Assembly (NCBI RefSeq): GCF_900143075.1
Contig: NZ_FRCY01000011.1
Location: forward strand, 1 to 64,000
Direction of reading: 5' to 3'
Length of the DNA stretch: 64,000 bases
Source of the DNA: Cyclobacterium lianum
GTDB taxonomy: Bacteria; Bacteroidota; Bacteroidia; Cytophagales; Cyclobacteriaceae
The position numbers were made by a program, and so were the translations under genes. Under the pieces are notes generated by a model. It saw nothing but the letters and a program-made list of their open reading frames with translations, did no database searches and was not told where the DNA came from. Below are positions 52,785-60,839 of this stretch, piece by piece (the first letter of the stretch is position 1; every line of letters starts with the position of its first letter).

Positions 52785-54339
52785 GATCAGCAAGGGATTG
52801 AGATCTTAAGATATCTTTAAATCTCTGTTGCTCGTGATACAGGCCAAATTCGCGGTCAACCAAAGCTCTCTGCCTCAGATACTCGCTCCTGCTTACAGCC
52901 TTTCTGAGGTTTTCGTATAGTTTATCCACCTCCCCGTTTCTGGCAGCCACCAATGCCAATCCATAAAAAGGAAAACCATTGGACATGTTCTGTATGGCAC
53001 TTTCTTCAAACTTTACAGTAGCATTGTAATAATCTTTGGCCAGCAGGTTGGCCAGGCCCTGATTAAACAGATTGACTGGGTTTTGTACTGCCTTATTCAG
53101 GTGTATCGCCGCCAGCCGGTAGTCTCCGTTGAAAATCGAAACGGCACCCAGGGCCGCTTCATACCTTTTTGTAAGCCGATCCGACCGGGTCAATGCCAGG
53201 GCCCGGTAAAAATTGTTGTATGCGCTGAACTTATCCTCCCAAAGCCAGAATACCACACCCAGGTTATAGACCGCATGAGGATTTTCGAAAATGGCGTTGG
53301 AACGATTCAGGGCAAAAAGTGCATTCTCCAAATACTGATTTTTCATTTTGACATCTGTGACCCGGTTAGCCAGATTCAAAAATACCACGCCCAGATTGTT
53401 ATAGACATAAGCGCTCGGATAGACCTCTTCCATCGCCCTGAGCAGGGCTTCCTGCTCAGTCCAGCCAGGTTCTTTGCTTGCTGCAATTGCCAAACCTACC
53501 TCAGTAAGCGTATCTGCCGGTACCGTACCCTGCCTGATATTTCTGGCCAATATAGCCCGCTGAATTTCAGAAACCCCAGCATCCCGGGTAGCCAGTTGCC
53601 TGCCAAAAAGCGTTTCGAATCTGGAGAGCACATCTCTTTCTACAATGGGGTAATGCGGCAAGCCTTCCATCTGCTTCTTTTTATAAGTCCAGTCACCCGG
53701 ACCTTTCAAGACCTCCAGAAAAGGCGCTTTTTCTGCGTAGGGCAGATTGCTGTATCCGGCAAGCCTGTCTTCCAATGCCTGCCATCCATCTGCCAACATA
53801 CCCATAGACTCCTCAGAATCTATGGATATAAGCGCTCCCAGTACCGGAAGCGATTCCTGGCCTCTGTACTGTCCGATTTGCGCCATGGAAGCCGTTGTGA
53901 TAATGCCATGGGTAAGTACTGTTTCCGGCACCCTTCCGGCTATTTCCTGATTTTTCCTGCTGATGGCCGATTGGGCATACATTGTCCCTTTTTCCATCCC
54001 CTCTGTAAACGGCATGCTAAAATTGCCTTTGAGCTCAATACTTTCGTGTGGATCCAGCGTGTCACCACTCACCTGTATACTATTGGTGAAGGTATGTTTT
54101 TCATTGCCAAAGACATACACCGGCCTTAACGTATACACCTCGTTTTTCCGGAGACTGGCATTGGGCAGCCTTACTTCCAGGCTGAAGCGTACCGAATCAC
54201 CGAGGCGCTCCAAGGTGTTTGGATGAATTTCAATTTTTTGATTATCCGCTTTTTTTATAACTTGGGCCTGATTACAGGAATAGAAAATAAAAACGGCAAA
54301 CAGAACATTAACAGCAACACTTTTTTTTATAACAATCAT
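52777..54339 (-). CDS. TPR-repeat lipoprotein
   Basis: The 520-residue protein has a lipoprotein-like signal peptide (VNVLFAVFIFYSC). An N-terminal beta-rich domain (about residues 30-160; FSLEVRLPNASLRKNEVYTLRPVYVFGNEKHTF) precedes tetratricopeptide-like helical repeats (about 300-505; AYVYNNLGVVFLNLANRV, AVYNLGVVFWLWEDKFSAYNNFYRALAL). It is the first gene of the amino-sugar set and may assemble a periplasmic or surface complex. The coding end overlaps the ROK kinase start, a sign of translational coupling. No named family recognised for the N-terminal part. Confidence 0.8.
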   Translation of the reverse strand: MIVIKKSVAVNVLFAVFIFYSCNQAQVIKKADNQKIEIHPNTLERLGDSVRFSLEVRLPNASLRKNEVYTLRPVYVFGNEKHTFTNSIQVSGDTLDPHESIELKGNFSMPFTEGMEKGTMYAQSAISRKNQEIAGRVPETVLTHGIITTASMAQIGQYRGQESLPVLGALISIDSEESMGMLADGWQALEDRLAGYSNLPYAEKAPFLEVLKGPGDWTYKKKQMEGLPHYPIVERDVLSRFETLFGRQLATRDAGVSEIQRAILARNIRQGTVPADTLTEVGLAIAASKEPGWTEQEALLRAMEEVYPSAYVYNNLGVVFLNLANRVTDVKMKNQYLENALFALNRSNAIFENPHAVYNLGVVFWLWEDKFSAYNNFYRALALTRSDRLTKRYEAALGAVSIFNGDYRLAAIHLNKAVQNPVNLFNQGLANLLAKDYYNATVKFEESAIQNMSNGFPFYGLALVAARNGEVDKLYENLRKAVSRSEYLRQRALVDREFGLYHEQQRFKDILRSQSLADHE

Positions 54340-54408
54340 AGGTTAATCAGGTTATTATCGATATGTTGTTCTTTTAAATGCTTTCTGTACTTAAAACGCG
54401 TAGCAAAT

Positions 54409-54627
54409 ATGGAAAAGGTAAAATTATTCTTCCAGGAAAGGGCCTTCGGGGTTTGCTCAAAATTAGGAGAAAAACTTCACTTCCCCATCGATAGCATCCG
54501 TTTGTTTTTCATTTACAGTTCCTTTATTACACTGGGCTCGCCAGTGATCATTTATGTGAGTTTGGCCATGACCATGAAGCTCCGGAAATACTTCCGCAGA
54601 ATGAATAATCCCATTTTATTTGACTAA
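54409..54627 (+). CDS. PspC-domain small protein
   Basis: The protein has 72 residues from ATG 54409 (MEKVKLFFQERAFGVCSKLGEKLHF). It matches the PspC domain: an amphipathic start, FGVCSKLGEKLHFPIDSIRLFFIYSSFITLGSPVIIYVSLAM with one transmembrane hairpin, and a basic end. The usual family features GVCSGLAEYLGID and RVLFVL are recognisable in altered form. Probably an envelope stress-related membrane protein. A longer reading from 54223 would add unrelated residues and is rejected. It overlaps the convergent glycosyltransferase gene by four bases. Confidence 0.72.
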   Translation: MEKVKLFFQERAFGVCSKLGEKLHFPIDSIRLFFIYSSFITLGSPVIIYVSLAMTMKLRKYFRRMNNPILFD

Positions 54628-55634
54628 TTCAATTCGGAAAATTTTTTCCTGCCGAATAAGTAATATTGAAAAATAATCGAAAAAACAGGTCGGATTTTTT
54701 CTGAGTCCAGTCTTTCTACCCGTGATATCTGCCGGTCGCCCGACATATTTTTTTTCTTCAAAAAATCCAGGTAAGCTTTTGCGACGGCCTTGCTGTGTGG
54801 CCAGCCTTTGGTAAACAGGAGATGAATCATCGCAGCCGCATCCAGAAAAAACCTCTTCCAGACTACCCGGCAGAAACCCAAAAGCGTCAAGTTGGAATAT
54901 AACATGAGCAGGCTATTTCTGAAGTTGAGGTAGGTTTTAAAGGGATTTGCATCGGATAGCGTGCCGCCACCCCAGTGGTACACCCTGGCTTCACTGCAAC
55001 AATGAACCTGAAAGCCGTCCTTCCTCATCCTCAAGCACAGGTCGATTTCCTCCATGTGTGAAAAAAAATATGGATTGAAGCCACCATATTCGTGAAAAAG
55101 ATCCGCTTTTACACAGAAACAAGCCCCGGAAGCCCAGTCCACCCGAATGGAATCTGAGTATTGGTTCTGATCTGCCTCCAAGGTGTGCAGGATCCGTCCC
55201 CTGCAAAATGGGTATCCCATACTGTCCAAAAATCCTCCCGCTCCCCCGGCATAATCAAAATACCCCTTCTTTTGCAGGGAAAGAATCCTGGGCTGGCAGG
55301 CAGCTACCTTTGGCTTGTCCGAGATATAGTCGATCAGCATTTTATCCCAACTCTCTGTCACAGATACATCGGAATTTAACAAAATATAGTATTCGTACCC
55401 GCCCCTCAACTTTTCCAGTGCGAGGTTGTAACCCTGGCTGTAGCCGTGATTCTGGTGCAACAGGATCAGCTTGACCTCGGGATAGTGAGCAAGCAGATAA
55501 TCCACGGAACCGTCGCTGCTCCCATTGTCTGCTATGATAATTTCGTATATGGAATGGGATAAAACCCGGGAAAGATATTTTCTTAAAATATTTTTCCCGT
55601 TGAAATTTAGAATAACAATGGCAGCTTTGTTCAT
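54624..55634 (-). CDS. Family 2 glycosyltransferase
   Basis: The 336-residue protein has a GT-A fold: AAIVILNFNGKNILRKYLS at the start, IIADNGSSDGSVDYL (about residues 34-48), ILLNSDVSV (DXD-like as NSD, about 89-97) and a catalytic-region MEEIDLCLRMRKDGFQV. It resembles rhamnosyltransferase-like GT2 enzymes of surface polysaccharide synthesis. It is cytoplasmic or membrane-attached. Its start overlaps the stop of ybaB at 55634, so the two are translationally coupled. Donor and acceptor unknown. Confidence 0.9.
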   Translation of the reverse strand: MNKAAIVILNFNGKNILRKYLSRVLSHSIYEIIIADNGSSDGSVDYLLAHYPEVKLILLHQNHGYSQGYNLALEKLRGGYEYYILLNSDVSVTESWDKMLIDYISDKPKVAACQPRILSLQKKGYFDYAGGAGGFLDSMGYPFCRGRILHTLEADQNQYSDSIRVDWASGACFCVKADLFHEYGGFNPYFFSHMEEIDLCLRMRKDGFQVHCCSEARVYHWGGGTLSDANPFKTYLNFRNSLLMLYSNLTLLGFCRVVWKRFFLDAAAMIHLLFTKGWPHSKAVAKAYLDFLKKKNMSGDRQISRVERLDSEKIRPVFSIIFQYYLFGRKKFSELN

Positions 55635-55966
55635 TATACCATATTTCCGAAGTCCATACCCGGAATATTTGGCATCATGCCTGCAGTAGCGGCACTCATC
55701 TTTTCCTTTATCTTGACGTCTATATTTTCCAGAGCTTTATTGGTTGCGCCGACTATCAGGTCTTTCATCATGTCTTTGTCCTTATCGTTAAAAAGCGATG
55801 GATCTATCTCTATGTCCAGGACCTTTCTGTCACCGTTTACAATGACCTTCACCATTCCTGCTCCGACTTCGCCTTCTGCTCTCAGATGAACAAGTTCCGC
55901 CTGGGTCTCTTTGATTTTGGCCTGCGCTTCCTTGACTTTATTCATCATACTCATGATATCTATCAT
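55634..55966 (-). CDS. YbaB/EbfC-family nucleoid-associated protein
   Basis: The 110-residue protein has the YbaB/EbfC fold: MMNKVKEAQAKIKETQAELVHLRAEGEVGAGMVKVIVNGDRKVLDIEIDP, followed by MMKDLIVGATNKALENIDVKIKEKM. This is a dimeric tweezer-like DNA-binding protein. In many genomes it pairs with recR or dnaX, but here it is coupled to a glycosyltransferase gene. Length and signature are complete. Confidence 0.93.
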   Translation of the reverse strand: MIDIMSMMNKVKEAQAKIKETQAELVHLRAEGEVGAGMVKVIVNGDRKVLDIEIDPSLFNDKDKDMMKDLIVGATNKALENIDVKIKEKMSAATAGMMPNIPGMDFGNMV

Positions 55967-56172
55967 AGTTACCTTTTATTGGTTGTGCCACAAATATAAT
56001 TTTTTTTACGATGACAGTCGAAAACCGATCAAATAGTAAATTGCAGAAACAAGTTAAAATTCAGTATTATATACCAACTTAACCCATATTGACACACAAT
56101 AGAACCTTATTTTAAAATAATACGTAAGAATTCACAAGTAACCTACCTAATTTAAACATTGATTTTACCCCT

Positions 56173-56466
56173 ATGGAAACACTCGAGAAAGAAGTCATGA
56201 CGTTGGAAAAAGAGCAGGTATTGGGGCTACGTTTTTCTACCATTGATGTATTACGCGACGACGCATCCATCAAACAACGCTATACCGACCTGCAAAGGTC
56301 CCAGATACTGGGCAATATTTCACGCGGGAAGGTCTGGATCTATTTTGAAACGGCCGATAAGCTAGCCTTCAAAACCTACACCACTGTCTGGGCCGTGGGA
56401 GATAAATTCATTTCGCTAAAGAGGGGGATCACCATTCCGATCAACGCTATATTTAAAATTGACTGA
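56173..56466 (+). CDS. Conserved small protein, function unknown
   Basis: The 97-residue protein has no signal peptide. The sequence reads METLEKEVMTLEKEQVLGL, then basic and aromatic strands (RGKVWIYFETADKLAFKTYTTVWAVGDKFISLKRGITIPINAIFKID). The shape suggests a small beta-rich fold, perhaps a ligand-binding or regulatory domain. I recognise no family. It is preceded by an AT-rich leader of about 200 bases and converges on hisS (2 bases between the stops). Confidence 0.6.
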   Translation: METLEKEVMTLEKEQVLGLRFSTIDVLRDDASIKQRYTDLQRSQILGNISRGKVWIYFETADKLAFKTYTTVWAVGDKFISLKRGITIPINAIFKID

Positions 56467-56468
56467 AA

Positions 56469-57854
56469 CTATTTCAACGAGGAGTTGATGATAGCAGATA
56501 TTGCCCTTTCCAAGGAAAGGGCTTCTTGCTTTCCGCTCTTCATGTCTTTCAAGCTGATCTGGTCATTTACTAATTCTTCTGCGCCGATGACTGCAACAAA
56601 CGGTACATTCTTTTTATCCGCATAATTGAATTGCTTTTTGATTTTATCAAGATCAGGATAAATCTCGGCAGCTATACCGGCTTTGCGGAAAGCTGAAAGC
56701 AGGGCCAGGCCTTTTTTCCTTTCCTCTTCTCCAAAGCAAACCAGCATGACTTGCGTACCTTCTGATTGCTGGTCCGGAAATATCCCGAGGGCATCCATTA
56801 CATCGTATAGCCGGTCCACCCCGAATGAGAACCCTACCCCAGAGATCCCGGCCAGTCCAAATACCCCGGTGAGGTTATCGTACCTTCCTCCACCGCTCAC
56901 CGACCCTATCTGTACCCCTTCGACCTGCACTTCGAATATAGCTCCGGTATAATAGGATAGTCCACGCGCCAATACCGGATCAAAAACCACATGTTGCTCA
57001 GCGCCTCCAAGTTGACTGAAAAAAGCAAGCACTTCTTCCAATTCATTCAGTCCTTTCATCCCGGTACTGCTTCCCGCCAAATATTCTTTTAAAAAGGCAA
57101 ACCAATCCTGATTTGACCTCCTTTCCTTCTCCAGAACCGGGCCGAGAGCTGCAACGGAGTCCACTGAAAATCCTTTTTGATACAGCTCATCGCGTACGTT
57201 TTGCAAGCCTATTTTGTCCAGTTTGTCTATCGCCACGCACAAATCCCCTTCTTTGCCCTTTTCGCCGATCACTTCGGCCATTCCTGTGAGAATTTTCCGG
57301 TTATTGATTTTTATCGAATAATCCGGGATGCCCAATTTTGCAAAGACCTGCTTGATCATCATGAGAATTTCGGCCTCACAGATCAGACTATCCGTACCCA
57401 CTACGTCGGCATCACATTGGTAAAATTCCCTGTACCTTCCTTTTTGGGGCCGGTCCGCCCGCCACACGGGCTGCATCTGAAAACGCTTAAAAGGGTAGGT
57501 GATTTCATTCTGATGCATGACCACATACCGGGCAAAGGGAACGGTGAGATCATATCTGAGGCCCTTTTCGGAAATCTTTGGGAGCACATTGTGCTCTCCC
57601 TCCCGAAAGTCGGCCTCCGACACTTTCTTGAGAAACTCCCCACTGTTGAGGACTTTAAACAAGAGTTGATCGCCCTCATCGCCATATTTGCCGGTAAGCG
57701 TGGAAAGATTCTCCATGGCCGGCGTTTCCAATTGCTGGTAGCCGAAAAGTTTAAAAACCTCCCTGATGGTCTCGAACAGGTAATTTCTTCTGGCCATCTC
57801 CGAAGGACCAAAATCCCTCATTCCCTTTGGTATACTTGGTTTTTGTTTGCTCAT
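56469..57854 (-). CDS. hisS: Histidyl-tRNA synthetase
   Basis: The 461-residue class II aminoacyl-tRNA synthetase has motif 1 region IPKGMRDFGPSEMARRNYL, motif 2 (FQMQPVWRADRPQKGRYREFYQCDADVVG) and the histidine-specific LARGLSYYTGAIFEV and SVSGGGRYDNLTGVFG segments. A C-terminal anticodon-binding domain follows. It charges tRNA-His in the cytoplasm. A single-gene minus-strand unit with its promoter in the ~170 bases before the small basic protein gene. Confidence 0.96.
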   Translation of the reverse strand: MSKQKPSIPKGMRDFGPSEMARRNYLFETIREVFKLFGYQQLETPAMENLSTLTGKYGDEGDQLLFKVLNSGEFLKKVSEADFREGEHNVLPKISEKGLRYDLTVPFARYVVMHQNEITYPFKRFQMQPVWRADRPQKGRYREFYQCDADVVGTDSLICEAEILMMIKQVFAKLGIPDYSIKINNRKILTGMAEVIGEKGKEGDLCVAIDKLDKIGLQNVRDELYQKGFSVDSVAALGPVLEKERRSNQDWFAFLKEYLAGSSTGMKGLNELEEVLAFFSQLGGAEQHVVFDPVLARGLSYYTGAIFEVQVEGVQIGSVSGGGRYDNLTGVFGLAGISGVGFSFGVDRLYDVMDALGIFPDQQSEGTQVMLVCFGEEERKKGLALLSAFRKAGIAAEIYPDLDKIKKQFNYADKKNVPFVAVIGAEELVNDQISLKDMKSGKQEALSLERAISAIINSSLK

Positions 57855-58022
57855 GCTTTCAAAATTTGCCCAAAGTTAAAAAATTAAACAAGGATACGGC
57901 CGCAAAAAAGCCCTTTATTAAACAGATTCACCAACTTCTTTTGCTAAATATTCGGGGTTTTTAATGATAATTTATTTACCTTTGCCCTTCATTTTCAGGA
58001 ACGAATTAAAATATACAATACA

Positions 58023-58172
58023 ATGGCTGTTACAACCTTAAAGAGAAAGTTAAAAAGAAAACGACAGGCACAGAATGCCAGAATACTCAAGATCAAACAG
58101 TTGAGCGCCAAACCGGTGATCAAGAATGTAGATGTTGAGGAGATCAAGAAAGATTTTTCCAAAAAGAAATAA
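58023..58172 (+). CDS. Small very basic protein (49 residues)
   Basis: The reading frame starts at ATG 58023 and ends at TAA 58172, giving a 49-residue protein beginning MAVTTLKRKLKRKRQAQ and ending EEIKKDFSKKK. More than a third of the residues are Lys or Arg, which suggests RNA or ribosome binding. I recall similar small basic proteins conserved in Cytophagales without function, but cannot name a family. A possible weak terminator (paired GCCCGGCC-like arms, 58180-58206) follows. It lies between hisS and a phosphoesterase gene. Confidence 0.65.
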   Translation: MAVTTLKRKLKRKRQAQNARILKIKQLSAKPVIKNVDVEEIKKDFSKKK

Positions 58173-58204
58173 GCGATAAATGACCCGGCCCCGGCTGGGC
58201 ATTT

Positions 58205-58705
58205 TTATAGCTGTCCCCTTTTGCCAAATTCGATTACGTTGAGATTTTTTATTTTTCCGTCCAATTCAAAGGTGAGCAGGGTTTTGACCCGGTGAAAGCC
58301 CTGATTTCCCAGGGCTCCCGGGTTAAGGTACAAACAGTCCAGCTCCTTGTCGTGGACGACTTTGCAGATGTGCGAATGACCGCAGACAAAAATATTCGGT
58401 TGGAGCTTTTTGATCCTGGCTTTTACTCCTGCGGCATATCCTGGAGGCTTACCGCCGATGTGCAACATCAATACGTCAACGCCTTCTACCGTGAAAAACA
58501 ATTCTTCCTCAAATCTTTGTCTCAACTCAGCACCATCAATATTGCCATATACTATGCGATGTACCGGTTTTTCCGGTATCCGCTCCAGTAAGGCGGGGTC
58601 TCCTATATCTCCGGCATGCCATATTTCATCTACACGCCCGAGGGTAGCAATGGCTGGTTCCGGAAGCGAGCCGTGCGTGTCACTTATCAATGCGATCCTC
58701 TTCAT
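58205..58705 (-). CDS. YfcE-type metallophosphoesterase
   Basis: The 166-residue protein has the calcineurin-like metallophosphoesterase motifs in order: ISDTHGSLPE, HAGDIGD, VYGNID and FVCGHSHICKV, with LNPGALGN near the end. This matches the YfcE/MJ0936 group of small, single-domain phosphodiesterases, active on artificial substrates but without a known natural one. It is a single-gene minus-strand unit. Confidence 0.92.
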   Translation of the reverse strand: MKRIALISDTHGSLPEPAIATLGRVDEIWHAGDIGDPALLERIPEKPVHRIVYGNIDGAELRQRFEEELFFTVEGVDVLMLHIGGKPPGYAAGVKARIKKLQPNIFVCGHSHICKVVHDKELDCLYLNPGALGNQGFHRVKTLLTFELDGKIKNLNVIEFGKRGQL

Positions 58706-58909
58706 TATTTGCTATTTGTACTATTTTCTGACCCTACACCTTTGGTCAACAATCAATAATTATCCCGGCTATAAATCTGCCGCCGGCAGGCCAATCCATT
58801 TAAAAAATAAAACTACATAATTACAATTAAACATCCTTAATGGCATGGCAAACTTGGTAATTGTAAGATTCCTTTCTATTTTTACGAGCATAGAAAATTT
58901 TGTATATAA

Positions 58910-59890
58910 ATGAAAGAAATACAGTTCAGAGACGCGATCAGAGATGCCATGTCTGAAGAAATGAGACGCGATAAAAACGTGTTCCTCATGGGTGAAGAAG
59001 TAGCCGAATACAATGGAGCCTATAAAGCCAGTCAGGGAATGCTGGATGAATTTGGGCCGGAACGTGTTTTTGACACACCCATTTCAGAGCTGGGTTTTTC
59101 GGGATTGGGTGTAGGGGCCGCCATGAACGGGCTGCGGCCGATCATAGAGTTCATGACATTTAATTTTTCTTTGGTAGCCATGGACCAATTGGTCAACTCT
59201 TCAGCAAAAATGCTTGCCATGTCCGGTGGACAATACAGCGTGCCGATCGTATTCAGGGGACCCACCGGAAACGCCGGACAATTGGGTGCTACTCACTCCT
59301 CAAATTTTGAGAACTGGTTTGCCAACACTCCAGGCCTGAAAGTGGTGGTGCCGTCAAATCCATATGATGCCAAAGGGCTGTTAAAAGCTTCCATCAGGGA
59401 CGATAACCCAGTCATTTTTATGGAGTCCGAATTGATGTATGCCGACAAAGGTGAGGTGCCTGAGGGCGAGTACCTGTTACCTCTGGGGGTGGCAGAGATA
59501 AAAAGAAAAGGAGATGATGTTACGCTGGTCTCTTTCGGAAAGATGATGAAAGTGGCTTTCGAAGCGGCTGACGAACTTGCAAAGGACGGCATCAAAGCTG
59601 AAGTCATCGATTTGAGGACGGTCAAACCGATCGACTATAAAACGGTGCTGGAATCTGTCAGAAAGACCAATCGATGCGTGATCGTAGAAGAAGCCAATCC
59701 GGTAGCATCCATTTCCACCGATCTGGCTTTTAATATTCAGCGACATGCATTCGACTACCTGGATGCCCCTGTGTTGCGGGTCAATTCAATGGACATCCCG
59801 CTTAGCTACGCGCCTTCCTATATTGAGGCGACACTTCCAAATGCAAAACGTACCATTGAAGCGGTAAAATCCGTCACCTACCAGAAATAG
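58910..59890 (+). CDS. pdhB: Pyruvate dehydrogenase E1 component, beta subunit
   Basis: The 326-residue protein has the transketolase-like pyrimidine-binding domain (RDAIRDAMSEEMRRDKNVFLMGEEVAEYNGAYK with the catalytic Glu-type GEEV) and a C-terminal transketolase domain (GMMKVAFEAADELAKDGIKAEVIDLRTVKPIDYKTVLESV). GPTGNAGQLGATHS and YAPSYIEATLPNAKRTIEAV are typical of E1-beta of pyruvate or branched-chain keto acid dehydrogenases. The alpha subunit gene is not adjacent. GEEVAEYNGAYK and the overall pattern favour pyruvate. A terminator follows at 59916-59947. Confidence 0.93.
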   Translation: MKEIQFRDAIRDAMSEEMRRDKNVFLMGEEVAEYNGAYKASQGMLDEFGPERVFDTPISELGFSGLGVGAAMNGLRPIIEFMTFNFSLVAMDQLVNSSAKMLAMSGGQYSVPIVFRGPTGNAGQLGATHSSNFENWFANTPGLKVVVPSNPYDAKGLLKASIRDDNPVIFMESELMYADKGEVPEGEYLLPLGVAEIKRKGDDVTLVSFGKMMKVAFEAADELAKDGIKAEVIDLRTVKPIDYKTVLESVRKTNRCVIVEEANPVASISTDLAFNIQRHAFDYLDAPVLRVNSMDIPLSYAPSYIEATLPNAKRTIEAVKSVTYQK

Positions 59891-59913
59891 AAGGTTAATT
59901 ACTAAAAGACAAC

Positions 59914-59947
59914 AGAAAGCAGCTATCATCCGATGGCTGCTTTTTTT
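59914..59947 (+). terminator. Intrinsic terminator of pdhB
   Basis: AAAGCAGC (59916-59923) pairs with GCTGCTTT (59936-59943) and is followed by a T run. It lies about 25 bases after the pdhB stop. The remaining bases up to 60207 (264 bases) hold only AT-rich sequence, presumably the leader of the next gene. Confidence 0.85.
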
Positions 59948-60207
59948 ATTGCAACCAGAAAATAATTCCCAAAAAAATATCCTATCTGAATTGATAGCCA
60001 AGCCTGCTGCGGTATTGGTCCTGACTAATAATATGAATATATAAATTTTAAGTTAAATTTTTTCAATAAATTTATTTTTATAGAGGTTAAGCAAGGCAGA
60101 AAAAATGGGTTTGACACGATTTTTGCCCCTCTTCCGTAAATGGTTTTTGCTACAACAAAAAACCACACATAAACCAATTGTTCAGAAACTCAAACTACTA
60201 AAACCAA

Positions 60208-60759
60208 ATGAAAATGACTGTAAGAAATATATTGATATTTACCAGTGCGGTTTTTCTTTTCGCTGCTTGTTCCGGAGAAAACGAGGACAGGTATCAATTT
60301 GAAGGAGAGTCAGTACTGGATACTGAGACTGGAGACGAATACATATTGGAAAACCCGGACACCATGACTGTGGTACACATAGACGGTACGTCCGAACCCA
60401 TTACCGTAAGCAGTACACCTTTTGCGGAGAGTGAGGAGCTGAATCAGATGATGGAGAAATACCGGGCCAATATGGAAAAACGGAAAGAAGAATTGTTGGC
60501 AAAAGAAAAGGCGCGGATTAAAAATGAAAGAGAAGAACGGTATGCGGATTTTAGCGATGAAGAGCTTGAAGAAGAGTTCAGAAAGCTACATGAAAATGAC
60601 GCCCCATTCGAGCAACAGATGGATATCGTTGCCGAGCTGGTAAATCGTGAAGTGATTCTTGAGATTGACGCCGCAGAACTACTGGAGATTGATCCGAAAG
60701 ATGTAGACATGGATGTGGAATGGGAATCTACCTCCACAAGTGACCAGGCAGGTCAGTAA
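60208..60759 (+). CDS. Charged lipoprotein of unknown function
   Basis: The 183-residue protein has a lipoprotein signal peptide ending FLFAAC (lipidated Cys about residue 21). The mature part opens with an acidic segment (SGENEDRYQFEGESVLDTETGDEYILENPDTM). It continues with a long Glu/Lys/Arg-rich helix (MMEKYRANMEKRKEELLAKEKARIKNEREERYADFSDEELEEEFRKLHEND) that predicts a coiled coil. It ends with IDAAELLEIDPKDVDMDVEW. No domain recognised. It is convergent with ffh, with a shared terminator between them. Confidence 0.65.
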   Translation: MKMTVRNILIFTSAVFLFAACSGENEDRYQFEGESVLDTETGDEYILENPDTMTVVHIDGTSEPITVSSTPFAESEELNQMMEKYRANMEKRKEELLAKEKARIKNEREERYADFSDEELEEEFRKLHENDAPFEQQMDIVAELVNREVILEIDAAELLEIDPKDVDMDVEWESTSTSDQAGQ

Positions 60760-60780
60760 TTTGTAATTCATATTGACGAT

Positions 60781-60818
60781 AAGAAAGGATGTCTGGCTCC
60801 ATGCCGGCATCCTTTTCT
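60781..60818. terminator. Bidirectional terminator between convergent genes
   Basis: AAAGGATG (60784-60791) pairs with CATCCTTT (60808-60815), extended by imperfect A/T-rich ends. It lies 25 bases after the lipoprotein stop and 20 bases before the ffh stop. Confidence 0.7.
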
Positions 60819-60839
60819 ATTTCCAATAATTCAATTTAC

